Counted from the stretch's first letter, positions 7,504-16,017 are shown. The stretch is 20,516 bases of DNA from an uncultured Ruminococcus sp. (GCA_902773065.1 CACYDD010000100.1:1-20516), one strand, 5' to 3'. A program made the numbers and translations. Notes: generated from the letters alone by a model not told the origin.

Positions 7504-8910
7504 ATGAAAAATGTTAAAAGAATCCTTGCACTGTCACTTGCAGGATGTATGATGGCAGGTGTTCTTGCCGGCTGTTCGGATGACAGCAGCAGCGGCGATA
7601 GTGAAAACAAGGGTGCACTCACAGGAGATTCCAGCATCGATACTTCTGAGGTTAAATCGATTTACTTCCTGAACTTCAAACCTGAGATCGCTGATAAGTA
7701 TGAGGAGATCGCTAAAAAGTACAAGGAAGAAAAGGGTATCGAAGTTAAGATCGAAACCGCTGCTTCGGGTGAGTATGAGAAAAAGCTTACATCTGAAATG
7801 GCAAAGTCCGATCCGCCTACGATCTTCCAGATCAACGGTCCTGTAGGTTATTCCAACTGGGCTGACTACTGTGCAGATCTGAAATCAACAGAGCTTTATA
7901 ATCTGCTGAATGATAAGTCTCTCGCAGTTACCAAGGATGACGGCGTTTACGGTGTTCCGTATGCAGTTGAGGGTTATGGTATTATCTATAATAATGCTAT
8001 CCTTGATAAGTATATCGCTACAGACGGTGCAGTGATCAAATCCGTTGATGAGATCAACAGCTTCTCCAAGCTTTCTGAGGTTGTTCAGGATATGACAGCG
8101 AAGAAGGATAAGCTCGGTATCGAAGGCGTATTCGGTTCAACATCACTGAAAACCGGTGATGACTGGAGATGGCAGACTCACCTGATGGATCTTCCGCTCT
8201 ATTATGAATTCAATACAGGTGACGGCAGCTCTATCACAAACTGCCTCAATGCTGCAGAACTTGAGTTCAAATATGCAGACAACTACAAGAATATCTTTGA
8301 TCTTTATACAGATAATTCCTGTACAGATAAAAACCTCCTCGGCGGCAAGACTGTTGATGAATCTATGGCAGAGTTTGCTACAGGCAAATGTGCTATGATC
8401 CAGAATGGTAACTGGGCTTGGGGTCAGATCAGCGGTATCGACGGTAACAAGGTAAAGGAAGAGGATGTTAAATTCCTCCCGATCTATACAGGTGTAGACG
8501 GCGAAGACAAACAGGGTCTTTGCGTTGGTACAGAGAACTACTTCGCAATCAACAGCCAGGTTGACGCTGCTCAGCAGCAGGCTTCTATCGACTTCCTTGA
8601 GTGGCTGTTCACAAGCGATTACGGTAAAAAGGCTGTAACAAACGACCTCGGCTTTATCGCTCCGTTCACATCCTTCGGCGATAACGAGAAACCGACTGAT
8701 CCGCTTGCTAAGGACGTTCTTAACTGGATGGAAAAAGACGGTTATACATCAGTAGCATGGACATTTGCAGGTATTCCTTCCGAGACATGGAAGAATAACT
8801 TCGGTGCTTCTCTCCTTGAGTATGTTCAGGGTCAGAAAGAATGGACAGCTGTTGTTGACGATGCAAAGGCTGACTGGAAAACAGAACGTGAAAATGCTGC
8901 AACAGAATAA
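7504..8910 (+). CDS. ABC transporter family 1 carbohydrate-binding lipoprotein
   Basis: Extracellular solute-binding protein, 468 residues. Start ATG 7504 is chosen because it gives a classical lipoprotein signal (MKNVKRILALSLAGCMM followed by LAGC). The cysteine to be lipidated is C24; AAAGGAG (7484-7490) lies 13 bases upstream. The mature protein begins with a Ser/Asp/Gly linker. SBP_bac_1 features are YEEIAKKYKEEKGIEVKIET near the start, GVPYAVEGYGIIYNN in the first third, and EFATGKCAMIQNGNWAWGQI in the second lobe. It captures the substrate outside the membrane and hands it to the two permeases downstream. The family usually binds oligosaccharides; the actual sugar cannot be read from the sequence. 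A strong hairpin separates it from the permease genes, suggesting that it is made in excess of them. Confidence 0.9.
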   Translation: MKNVKRILALSLAGCMMAGVLAGCSDDSSSGDSENKGALTGDSSIDTSEVKSIYFLNFKPEIADKYEEIAKKYKEEKGIEVKIETAASGEYEKKLTSEMAKSDPPTIFQINGPVGYSNWADYCADLKSTELYNLLNDKSLAVTKDDGVYGVPYAVEGYGIIYNNAILDKYIATDGAVIKSVDEINSFSKLSEVVQDMTAKKDKLGIEGVFGSTSLKTGDDWRWQTHLMDLPLYYEFNTGDGSSITNCLNAAELEFKYADNYKNIFDLYTDNSCTDKNLLGGKTVDESMAEFATGKCAMIQNGNWAWGQISGIDGNKVKEEDVKFLPIYTGVDGEDKQGLCVGTENYFAINSQVDAAQQQASIDFLEWLFTSDYGKKAVTNDLGFIAPFTSFGDNEKPTDPLAKDVLNWMEKDGYTSVAWTFAGIPSETWKNNFGASLLEYVQGQKEWTAVVDDAKADWKTERENAATE

Positions 8911-8943
8911 TACGCAATTTTAGTCACGAATTTAAACAAATAG

Positions 8944-9016
8944 GCATCCCCTCCTGCTCCGATGAAGGACAATATCCACTCTGGCGGATATATTGTCGTG
9001 AGGGCAGGAGGGGCAG
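8944..9016 (+). promoter_or_regulatory. Long intercistronic hairpin between binding protein and permease genes
   Basis: A perfect 10-bp GC-rich stem CCCCTCCTGC (8948-8957) / GCAGGAGGGG (9004-9013) encloses a second stem GACAATATCC (8968-8977) / GGATATATTGTC (8986-8997, two unpaired bases). No T-run follows, so it is not a standard terminator. It ends about 10 bases before the ribosome binding site of the next gene. Such structures between binding-protein and permease genes typically stabilise the upstream mRNA or reduce downstream expression. Confidence 0.7.
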
Positions 9017-9035
9017 TTGCTTGAAAGGAGGACAT

Positions 9036-9878
9036 ATGGATAAAGCAATAAAAAAATGGTTCCCTTTGTTTGCTCTCCCGACTGTGGTTGCGTTTACAAT
9101 AGCGTTCCTTGCCCCGTTTATTATGGGTCTTTATCTCTCACTGTGTAAATTTAAAACTGTTAAAGATGCCAAACTTATTGGCTTTAACAACTATGCAAGA
9201 GCATTTTCAGATGACAAATTCATCAATGCCTTGTGGTTTACAACAAAATTTACGATCGTTTCGGTGATTACGATCAATATCTTAGCATTCATTCTTGCAA
9301 TGCTTCTGACAAAATCTCTCAAAGGTACCAACGTATTCCGTACATTGTTCTTTATGCCTAACCTCATCGGCGGTATCGTTCTCGGTTACATATGGATCAT
9401 GATCATCAACGGTGTACTTTACTATTCCAATGCAACGATCACATCCGATCCCAACTATGGTTTCTGGGGTCTGGTCATACTGATGAACTGGCAGCTGATC
9501 GGCTATATGATGATTATCTATATTTCAGGTATTCAGAATATTTCTCCCGATCTTCTGGAGGCAGCTGAAATTGACGGTGCTAACAGATGGCAGAAACTGA
9601 TTCACGTTACACTGCCGCAGATCATGCCGTCCATTACGATCTGTCTCTTCCTGACACTGACAAACTCCTTCAAACTTTTCGACCAGAACTATGCTCTTAC
9701 TGCAGGTGCGCCGGGCGACAAGACACAGATGCTTGCCCTCGATATCTACAATACTTTCTACGGCAGAGTAGGCTGGCAGGGTGTTGGTCAGGCAAAGGCT
9801 GTTGTATTCTTCATTATCGTAGCTGCGATTGCACTTACACAGCTGTACCTTACAAGAAGTAAGGAGGTTGAAAACTGA
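9036..9878 (+). CDS. ABC sugar transporter permease (MalF/MsmF-type)
   Basis: A 280-residue membrane permease. Start ATG 9036 is preceded by AAAGGAGGA (9024-9032); the in-frame TTG at 9021 overlaps that binding site and is rejected. The first membrane helix follows KKWFPLFALPTVVAF; around six helices are seen in all, the usual number. The cytoplasmic EAA loop, which docks the ATPase, is at residues 175-183 (EAAEIDGAN) followed by RWQKLIHVTLPQIMPS. It forms the inner-membrane channel with the next gene's product, and its stop codon shares one base with that gene's ATG. The substrate is presumably the same carbohydrate as that of the lipoprotein upstream. Family assignment is firm. Confidence 0.9.
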   Translation: MDKAIKKWFPLFALPTVVAFTIAFLAPFIMGLYLSLCKFKTVKDAKLIGFNNYARAFSDDKFINALWFTTKFTIVSVITINILAFILAMLLTKSLKGTNVFRTLFFMPNLIGGIVLGYIWIMIINGVLYYSNATITSDPNYGFWGLVILMNWQLIGYMMIIYISGIQNISPDLLEAAEIDGANRWQKLIHVTLPQIMPSITICLFLTLTNSFKLFDQNYALTAGAPGDKTQMLALDIYNTFYGRVGWQGVGQAKAVVFFIIVAAIALTQLYLTRSKEVEN

Positions 9879-10864
9879 TGGCTGATGAAATGAATAATAT
9901 CAGCACTGCTGATGAATATACTGATACAGCGCATTCCTCGGAATGGAAAAAATTCCAGGAGGGCGTAGAAAAAGAAAAGGCTCAGAAAGAGCTGAAAGCA
10001 GAAATGGACAAGATCAAAGCAAATAAAAAAACAGGTCCCAAGATGCAGGGTACTGACTGGATCAAATTTGCGATACTTGTTATTATTGCCATTATTTTCA
10101 TTGCACCTATTTTCCTGGTGCTGATGAACAGCTTTAAAGGTAAGCTTTTTGTTAGTAATGAACCGTTTGCATTCCCGAGCAGTGAAAGCTTTGTCGGATT
10201 TGACAATTATACCAACGGTGTTGAAAAAATCGGATTTTTCCCTGCATTTATCAAATCCGTTGTTATTACCTTAGGTTCGGTTGTACTTTTGATTCTCTGC
10301 ACCTCAATGTGTGCATGGTTTATCACAAGAGTGAAAACATGGTACACGAAGCTGATGTATCTTCTCTTTGCATTTTCAATGATCGTACCTTTCCAGATGG
10401 TAATGTACCCGATGTCATTTATTGCAAATACACTCAAGCTCGATAACCTTATTGGTATCATGGTAATTTATCTCGGTTTCGGTGCAGGTCTTTCGGTATT
10501 CATGTTTGCAGGCTTTATCAAGTCTGTACCGCTTGAAATTGAAGAGGCTGCTATGATCGACGGCTGCGGACCGATCAGAACATTCTTCATGATCGATTTC
10601 CCGATTCTGCGTCCGTCTGCGATCACAGTTGCGATCCTCAATGCAATGTGGATCTGGAATGACTATCTCCTCCCGACACTTGTACTCAATGATGACAAGA
10701 CTCTGCCGATGGCAATTCAGTATCTGAGAGGCGGTTACGGCTCAATCGATATGGCTGCTATGATGGCAATGCTCGTACTTGCAATTATCCCGATCATTAT
10801 CTTCTATTTTGCTTGTCAGAAGTATATTATCAAGGGTGTTGTTGCAGGTGCTGTAAAGGGTTAA
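9878..10864 (+). CDS. ABC sugar transporter permease (MalG/MsmG-type) with N-terminal extension
   Basis: A 328-residue permease, about 50 residues longer than usual. Residues 1-60 are hydrophilic and rich in Lys/Glu (EKEKAQKELKAEMDKIKANK), probably a helical or coiled-coil cytoplasmic arm. The first membrane helix starts at about 61 (WIKFAILVIIAIIFIAPIFL). The EAA loop is at 222-229 (EEAAMIDG) with CGPIRTFFMIDFPILRP. The start is clear: AAGGAGG (9861-9867) precedes the ATG, which overlaps the previous stop by one base (TGATG). The operon ends here at a terminator without an ATPase gene. In such operons a shared MsmK-like ATPase encoded elsewhere normally supplies energy; that is inference for this genome. 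Confidence 0.9.
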   Translation: MADEMNNISTADEYTDTAHSSEWKKFQEGVEKEKAQKELKAEMDKIKANKKTGPKMQGTDWIKFAILVIIAIIFIAPIFLVLMNSFKGKLFVSNEPFAFPSSESFVGFDNYTNGVEKIGFFPAFIKSVVITLGSVVLLILCTSMCAWFITRVKTWYTKLMYLLFAFSMIVPFQMVMYPMSFIANTLKLDNLIGIMVIYLGFGAGLSVFMFAGFIKSVPLEIEEAAMIDGCGPIRTFFMIDFPILRPSAITVAILNAMWIWNDYLLPTLVLNDDKTLPMAIQYLRGGYGSIDMAAMMAMLVLAIIPIIIFYFACQKYIIKGVVAGAVKG

Positions 10865-10893
10865 TCTTTTACAGTTACAATTTATCTGTTATA

Positions 10894-10940
10894 AAACGGC
10901 TGAAGCTTCGTTTACCCGGAGCTTCGGTCGTTTTGCTGTT
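10894..10940 (+). terminator. Rho-independent terminator of the ABC transporter operon
   Basis: Stem AAACGGCTGAAGCT (10894-10907) pairs with AGCTTCGGTCGTTT (10920-10933) with two non-Watson-Crick positions and three further inner pairs, followed by TTTTGCTGTT. It starts 30 bases after the second permease stop. Confidence 0.8.
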
Positions 10941-10965
10941 ACCATAAATTTTTTGCAAAAATATA

Positions 10966-10994
10966 TTGGTTATTGTCGAAAAATATAGTATAAT
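10966..10994 (+). promoter_or_regulatory. Candidate promoter of the rnf operon
   Basis: TATAAT (10989-10994) is a perfect -10. TTGGTT (10966-10971) at a 17-base spacing is a weak -35. The predicted leader is about 60 bases, with CGGAGGAG just before the rnfC ATG. Confidence 0.55.
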
Positions 10995-11063
10995 ATTATT
11001 ATCTGTGCATTTACTGCATAAATATGATTCAGATCATAGCAAAAACTGATCGGAGGAGAACAT

Positions 11064-12389
11064 ATGAAACTTCACGGTATCAAAGTACCGCATAAGAAAA
11101 ATACTGCCGGCTGTAAGCCGGTACGTATGGATGTACCCGAAACGGTGACGATCCCTGTGTCAATGCACATCGGAAAACCGGCAAAGGTTACAGTCAAAAG
11201 GGGAGATACAGTCAAAGTCGGTCAGCGCATTGCCGAAGCTGACGGTTTTGTATCATCTGATATTCATGCAAGTGTATCGGGTACGGTGCATAAAATTGAT
11301 GAGATGACGGCTTCCAACGGAGCAAAAATTCCTTGCATTGTTATCAAATCAGACGGCAAGCAGGAGCTTTTTGAAGAGATCAAACCGCCACAGGTAAATG
11401 ATTTTGACGGTTTTGTGGCAGCGGTAAGGGCAAGCGGTGCCGTAGGCTTGGGCGGTGCTGGATTTCCGACCTTTATCAAGCTTGGTGTCAAGGATCTGTC
11501 AAAGGTAGAAGCGGTTGTGATCAATGCGGCGGAATGTGAACCGTATATTACTTCCGATACCAGAACCATGATCGATAAGTGTGAATATGTGTTTAAGGGA
11601 ATCGAAGCAATCAAAAAATATATGAAGGTGAAACGCTTTATTATTGGTATCGAAAATAATAAGCGTGAAGCTATCACAAAAATGAAAGAACTTGCGGAAA
11701 AAACAGAGGGCGTTGAAATCAAGGTGCTGCCGTCTATATACCCACAGGGCGGCGAAAAAGTACTTGTGTATAACACAGTGAAAAGAATCATTCCAAAGGG
11801 CAGTCTGCCGCTTGATGTGGGAGTAATCGTGATCAATGTGACAACACTTGCTTTTATTGCAGAATACCTTGAAACAGGTATTCCGCTTGTTGAAAAGTGC
11901 ATTACCGTTGACGGTTCGTCGATCAAAGAACCGAAAAATATGATCGCACCGATCGGTACAACGATCAAAGATCTCACAGAAGCAGCAGGCGGATTCAAAA
12001 GCGATCCTGCCAAAGTGCTTTATGGCGGACCGATGATGGGAATTGCTGTGCCGTCACTGGACGAACCTGTTCTGAAAAATACCAATGCGATTATTGCGAT
12101 GGATGAAAAAGAAGCTGCACCGCCGAAAACGACTCCCTGTATTTCCTGCGGTGCCTGTCTGAACCATTGTCCGTTGAGACTTGACCCGAGAGAAATTGCA
12201 AGAGCCTATCAGCTTGATTCAGGTGAAGAACTTGAAAAGCTTTGTGTCGATCTGTGCATGGAATGCGGCTGCTGCAGTTTTGTTTGTCCTGCCAACAGAC
12301 CGCTTGTTCAGACAAACAAGCTTGCCAAAATCAAGCTGCGCCAATATCTTACGGCTAAAAAATCCGAAAACGAAAAGGAGGGCAAATGA
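11064..12389 (+). CDS. rnfC: Rnf complex subunit C, NADH-binding iron-sulfur protein
   Basis: Soluble peripheral subunit of the ferredoxin:NAD+ oxidoreductase, 441 residues, where NAD is reduced (or NADH oxidised). The N-terminal barrel-sandwich domain (KVTVKRGDTVKVGQRIAEAD) is followed by the glycine-rich nucleotide/FMN-binding region GLGGAGFP at 128-135. A SLBB-like part follows, then two 4Fe-4S motifs: C359xxC362xxC365xxxC369 (CISCGACLNHCP) and C398xxC401xxC404xxxC408 (CMECGCCSFVCP). The length matches clostridial RnfC; the proteobacterial C-terminal extension is absent. ATG 11064 has GGAGGAG upstream. It is first in the clostridial order C-D-G-E-A-B and overlaps rnfD. Call is certain. Confidence 0.97.
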   Translation: MKLHGIKVPHKKNTAGCKPVRMDVPETVTIPVSMHIGKPAKVTVKRGDTVKVGQRIAEADGFVSSDIHASVSGTVHKIDEMTASNGAKIPCIVIKSDGKQELFEEIKPPQVNDFDGFVAAVRASGAVGLGGAGFPTFIKLGVKDLSKVEAVVINAAECEPYITSDTRTMIDKCEYVFKGIEAIKKYMKVKRFIIGIENNKREAITKMKELAEKTEGVEIKVLPSIYPQGGEKVLVYNTVKRIIPKGSLPLDVGVIVINVTTLAFIAEYLETGIPLVEKCITVDGSSIKEPKNMIAPIGTTIKDLTEAAGGFKSDPAKVLYGGPMMGIAVPSLDEPVLKNTNAIIAMDEKEAAPPKTTPCISCGACLNHCPLRLDPREIARAYQLDSGEELEKLCVDLCMECGCCSFVCPANRPLVQTNKLAKIKLRQYLTAKKSENEKEGK

Positions 12390-13321
12390 TGAATAAATTG
12401 ATCTCATCCGTTTCGCCACATTTTTCGGGAAAACGCACGACACAGAACATCATGCTTGATGTCATTATCGCACTGTTGCCTGCGGCTGTGGCTTCTGTTC
12501 TCATATTCGGCTGGAGAAGCCTGCTGGTAATAGCGGTTTGTGTGGCTTCGTGTGTTGCTTCCGAATTTCTGTTTGAAAAATTGTGTAAGCGTCAAAATAC
12601 AGCCATGGATCTATCCGCCGTTGTTACGGGTTTGTTACTGGCTTTCAATCTGCCTGTGAGTATTCCAATCTGGCAGGCAGTATTCGGCAGTGTGGTTGCC
12701 ATTATTGTTGTAAAGCAGCTTTTCGGTGGTATCGGTCAGAATTTTGCCAATCCTGCCATTACGGCACGTATTATTATGCTGACGGCTTTTTCGGGTACAA
12801 TGACCTCATGGGTCATTCCAAAGTCGGTTGATAACGTGGATGTTGTTTCCTCCGCTACACCGCTTGCGGCAGCAGCAAAGGGAGAAACCTTGCCGTCTTA
12901 TTTGTCACTGTTCTTAGGAACTCACGGCGGTTGTCTTGGTGAAACCTGTGTTGTTGCCCTTCTGCTCGGCGGAATCTATCTCCTTGCAAGGCGTGTGATC
13001 AGCTGGCATACCCCTGTTGCGTTCATTGCAACTGTGGCACTGATGTCACTGATCTGCGGAAAGGATGTTCTGTTTCAGTTAATGTCGGGAGGTCTGGTCC
13101 TCGGTGCGTTCTTTATGGCTACCGATTATGCGACGACACCTTCTACCAAATGGGGTAAAATCATTTTCGGTATCGGCTGCGGACTGATCACCATTCTCAT
13201 TCGTTTCTGGGGAAATCTTCCCGAGGGCGTATCGTTCTCAATATTACTGATGAATATTCTGACACCATACATTTCAAAGCTGACAAGAAATAAACCGCTT
13301 ACAGGAGGTGCGAAAAAATGA
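12386..13321 (+). CDS. rnfD: Rnf complex subunit D, membrane flavoprotein
   Basis: Membrane subunit of 311 residues with about nine or ten hydrophobic segments. It starts HFSGKRTTQNIMLDVIIALL, the usual RnfD/NqrB opening. The covalent FMN site is recognisable as SSATPL, with Thr158 as the expected attachment residue. FANPAITARIIML and FMATDYATTPSTKWGK are further family signatures. It carries electrons across the membrane and is linked to ion translocation. Two ATG codons in tandem (12386 and 12389) are possible starts; either gives overlap with the rnfC stop, with AAGGAGGG upstream. Translationally coupled on both sides (ATGA overlap with rnfG). Confidence 0.96.
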   Translation: MMNKLISSVSPHFSGKRTTQNIMLDVIIALLPAAVASVLIFGWRSLLVIAVCVASCVASEFLFEKLCKRQNTAMDLSAVVTGLLLAFNLPVSIPIWQAVFGSVVAIIVVKQLFGGIGQNFANPAITARIIMLTAFSGTMTSWVIPKSVDNVDVVSSATPLAAAAKGETLPSYLSLFLGTHGGCLGETCVVALLLGGIYLLARRVISWHTPVAFIATVALMSLICGKDVLFQLMSGGLVLGAFFMATDYATTPSTKWGKIIFGIGCGLITILIRFWGNLPEGVSFSILLMNILTPYISKLTRNKPLTGGAKK

Positions 13322-13848
13322 AGGATATTATGAAACCTATCGTTGTTTTGGCATCGATCTGTCTGGTCGTTACCGCACTGCTTGCCTATGTCAATACGGT
13401 GACAGCGCCGATTATTCAGGCGGCAGAAGAGAAGGCGGCGGCAGAAGCAAGGGCGGAGGTTCTGAAAGAAGCAAAGGATTTTGAGCTTCTTGAGATAAAA
13501 AACCTTCCAGAAGGGATTACTGATGTATATAAAGGCAGTGATGACAGCGGCTATGTCTTCATGATGACGCAAAAAGGTTACGGCGGCGATATCAAACTGA
13601 TCTGCGGTATCCGCAATGACGGCAGTATTGAAGCTGTGAAAACACTGTCCCACAGTGAAACAAGCGGTATTGGTTCAAAGGTTGTCGATAATGCTTCGGG
13701 CTACAGAGATAACTATGCAGGCAAGACCGCGGAAAATTATGAAGAAGTAGATGCCATAACCGGTGCAACGATTTCTTCCAAAGCTTATAAGGCAGCGATC
13801 GCTTCAGCATTTGAAGCCTATCAGACAGTAAAGGAGGCAAAGCAGTGA
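13318..13848 (+). CDS. rnfG: Rnf complex subunit G, FMN-binding protein
   Basis: A 176-residue protein with one N-terminal membrane anchor (about 5-26) and an extracytoplasmic FMN-binding domain. The covalent flavin motif is TGAT at 148-151 (DAITGATISS), with Thr151 as the attachment residue. HSETSGIGSKV is the other conserved block. A short Ala/Glu-rich helix (EEKAAAEARAEVLKEAK) links anchor and domain. It passes electrons within the complex between the redox centres of the membrane and outer face. It overlaps rnfD by four bases (ATGA) with AGGAGGTG upstream. Length matches the clostridial subunit. Confidence 0.96.
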   Translation: MKDIMKPIVVLASICLVVTALLAYVNTVTAPIIQAAEEKAAAEARAEVLKEAKDFELLEIKNLPEGITDVYKGSDDSGYVFMMTQKGYGGDIKLICGIRNDGSIEAVKTLSHSETSGIGSKVVDNASGYRDNYAGKTAENYEEVDAITGATISSKAYKAAIASAFEAYQTVKEAKQ

Positions 13849-14531
13849 ATACCGTAAAGAATTTTACCAAAGGACTTATCAAGGAAAATCCTGTTCTTGT
13901 CCTGATTCTGGGAACTTGTCCCACACTTGCAACCTCCACAAGTGTCATCAATGCACTGGGAATGGGTGCAGCGGCTACCATTGTGCTGCTTTGCTCCAAT
14001 ATTGTTATTTCCTCACTGCGCAAGGTCATACCCGATAAGGTGCGTATTCCGTGCTATATCGTACTGATCGCAGGCTTTGTTACGATGGTGCAGATGTTAG
14101 TCAAGGCATTTGCACCGGCACTGGATGAATCTCTCGGAATTTATCTTCCGCTGATTGTTGTAAACTGTATTATTCTGGGCAGAGCCGAAATGTTTGCCAA
14201 TAAAAATAAGGTATTTGATTCTGCAATCGATGCACTTGGAATGGGTATCGGCTTTACGCTGGCACTGTTTCTGATGGCAACGATCCGTGAAATTTTCGGT
14301 AACGGTACTTTTTGCGGAATAGAAATTCCTGTGCTGATCGATAATCATGTATCGATTCTTACTATGGCACCGGGCGGATTCTTTGTGTTCGGTCTGCTTA
14401 TCGCAGCAGTCAACAAATTCGGCACATATAAGCCGAAAAAGAAGGATTTTGGCTGTGAGGGCTGTCCTCAGGCAGATGCCTGTGGAAAAACAAGCTGTAA
14501 TGAAGTAAAAGAGGAGGCGGCAAGTAAATGA
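13845..14531 (+). CDS. rnfE: Rnf complex subunit E, membrane protein with cysteine-rich tail
   Basis: Six-helix membrane subunit, 228 residues, paralogous to RnfA. It starts at GTG 13845, overlapping the rnfG stop (GTGA), with AAGGAGG upstream. Cys25 (GTCPTL) and Cys108 (VNCIIL) are the conserved membrane cysteines that, with the RnfA pair, hold an intramembrane iron-sulfur cluster. After the last helix a hydrophilic tail of about 37 residues has four cysteines, C204, C207, C213 and C218 (GCEGCPQADACGKTSC). I believe similar tails occur in other Firmicutes RnfE but cannot verify this; they are absent from the E. coli homologue RsxE as I remember it. Core assignment is certain, tail function unknown. 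Confidence 0.96.
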   Translation: MNTVKNFTKGLIKENPVLVLILGTCPTLATSTSVINALGMGAAATIVLLCSNIVISSLRKVIPDKVRIPCYIVLIAGFVTMVQMLVKAFAPALDESLGIYLPLIVVNCIILGRAEMFANKNKVFDSAIDALGMGIGFTLALFLMATIREIFGNGTFCGIEIPVLIDNHVSILTMAPGGFFVFGLLIAAVNKFGTYKPKKKDFGCEGCPQADACGKTSCNEVKEEAASK

Positions 14532-15118
14532 CAAAGCTTATTGTAATACTGCTTTCTGCAGTATTTATTAACAACTATGTACTTTCAAGATTTCTGGGTA
14601 TCTGTCCGTTCCTCGGCGTTTCCAAAAAGCTTGATTCTGCAACAGGCATGAGCCTTGCGGTAATATTTGTTATGCTGATGGCTACTGCTGTGACTTACCC
14701 GATACAGAAGTATCTGCTTGACCCGAACAATCTCGGCTATTTGCAGACGATCGTGTTTATTCTGGTTATCGCTGCACTGGTGCAGCTTGTTGAGATCGTT
14801 CTGAAAAGATATGTGCCTTCTCTGCATAAATCATTGGGTGTGTATCTGCCGCTGATTACAACAAACTGTGCCGTTCTCGGTGTTACTATTCTGAATATTG
14901 ATGAAGGTTATACCTTTGTTGAAGCAATGGTCAACTCTCTCGGCAGCGGTTTAGGATTTTTCCTTGCTATGGTCATGTTTTCGGGGGTACGTTCCACGAT
15001 TGAGGGCAGTGATGTGCCGAAAAGCTTTCAGGGACTTCCGATCACTTTAGTTGCCGCTGCTATTACGTCACTTTCTTTCCTCGGCTTTGGCGGAGTGATT
15101 GAAAATCTGTTTGCGTGA
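14528..15118 (+). CDS. rnfA: Rnf complex subunit A, membrane protein
   Basis: A 196-residue, six-helix membrane protein, the standard RnfA length. It opens with NNYVLSRFLGICPFLGVSKK and contains VYLPLITTNCAVLGVTILN. Cys26 and Cys114 are the conserved residues that pair with those of RnfE to bind the intramembrane iron-sulfur cluster. The ATG overlaps the rnfE stop by four bases, and GAGGAGG upstream lies inside rnfE. It forms the pseudo-symmetric core of the complex with RnfE. Confidence 0.97.
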   Translation: MTKLIVILLSAVFINNYVLSRFLGICPFLGVSKKLDSATGMSLAVIFVMLMATAVTYPIQKYLLDPNNLGYLQTIVFILVIAALVQLVEIVLKRYVPSLHKSLGVYLPLITTNCAVLGVTILNIDEGYTFVEAMVNSLGSGLGFFLAMVMFSGVRSTIEGSDVPKSFQGLPITLVAAAITSLSFLGFGGVIENLFA

Positions 15119-15133
15119 GGGAGGTGTTGTGAA

Positions 15134-15970
15134 ATGACTGAAATTCTTACGGCGGTAATTCCTGTTGTCATTATCGGTATTATCTGTGCGGCGGTTCTGG
15201 TGATTGCTTCCAAGCTGATGGCGGTCAAAGAGGACGAGCGTTTCCCAAAGATTCGTGAATGTCTGCCGGGAGCAAACTGCGGAGCCTGCGGTTATGCAGG
15301 CTGTGACGGCTATGCAAAGGCATTGTGCGAAAGTGACAGTACTCCGACAAATTTATGTGTTCCGGGTGCGGATGCTGTTTCAAAACAGCTTAGTGAAATT
15401 TTGGGCGTTGAATTTGAGGATGTGATTGAGCAGGTTGCTGTTGTGCATTGTGCAGGCGACTGCAATCATACGCAGGATAGGGTGGAATATAGAGGAATTG
15501 AAAGCTGTGCGGCGGCAAAACTCCTGTACGGAGGAAAGGGAAGTTGTACTTACGGTTGTTTAGGTCTTGGTGACTGTATGAATGCCTGTCCGAAAAATGC
15601 GATTTATATAAAAGACGGAATTGCTCATGTCAATCAGCGTGAATGTATCGGCTGCGGTATCTGTACAAAAACCTGCCCGAACCATTTGATTTCCCTTGTG
15701 GCAGATATGGAGAAGGTTGTGGTTACTTGCAGCAACAAGGATAAGGGAGCAGTTACGAGAAAGGTATGTTCCAACGGGTGTATCGGCTGTAAAAAATGCG
15801 AAAGAGTGTGTCCGTCAAAGGCAATTAAGGTGGTCGACAATGTTGCTGTTATCGATTACAGCAAATGCCCGAATTGTGACGATTTCGGAATATGTGCCAA
15901 AAACTGCACCACAGGCTGTATCATGATTTCCGACCTCAGCGGAATCCATCGGTTTGAAAAAGAGGTATGA
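15134..15970 (+). CDS. rnfB: Rnf complex subunit B, polyferredoxin electron entry subunit
   Basis: A 278-residue protein that accepts electrons from reduced ferredoxin. One N-terminal membrane helix (about 4-30) is followed by the Fe-S domain (NCGACGYAGC, first cysteines at 49, 52 and 57), then by ferredoxin-type clusters. These include CTYGCLGLGDCMNACP, CIGCGICTKTCP, CIGCKKCERVCP and a final CPNCDDFGICAKNCTTGC, so the usual clostridial cysteine-rich composition is present. ATG 15134 comes 15 bases after the rnfA stop with GAGGTG between. It is the last gene of the operon; no clear terminator follows, but a new promoter begins at 15989. Confidence 0.97.
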   Translation: MTEILTAVIPVVIIGIICAAVLVIASKLMAVKEDERFPKIRECLPGANCGACGYAGCDGYAKALCESDSTPTNLCVPGADAVSKQLSEILGVEFEDVIEQVAVVHCAGDCNHTQDRVEYRGIESCAAAKLLYGGKGSCTYGCLGLGDCMNACPKNAIYIKDGIAHVNQRECIGCGICTKTCPNHLISLVADMEKVVVTCSNKDKGAVTRKVCSNGCIGCKKCERVCPSKAIKVVDNVAVIDYSKCPNCDDFGICAKNCTTGCIMISDLSGIHRFEKEV

Positions 15971-15988
15971 AAAAATATACAACATCTA

Positions 15989-16017
15989 TTGAATATGATA
16001 TGAATTTGCAGTATAAT
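15989..16017 (+). promoter_or_regulatory. Promoter of the Rpn-family gene
   Basis: TTGAAT (15989-15994), a 17-base spacer and a perfect TATAAT (16012-16017). The leader would be only about 17 bases. It makes the following gene independent of the rnf operon, although read-through is possible since no terminator is seen between them. Confidence 0.65.

Noticed and set aside
9021..9035. TTG start for the first permease
   Set aside because: The TTG is part of the ribosome binding site of the ATG at 9036.
10973..10994. TTGTCG as the -35 box of the rnf promoter
   Set aside because: It is only 10 bases from the TATAAT; TTGGTT at 10966 has the correct 17-base spacing.
11264..12013. 249-codon open frame on the minus strand inside rnfC
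   Set aside because: It lies wholly opposite rnfC, has no ribosome binding site or family features, and arises from the codon bias of the real gene.
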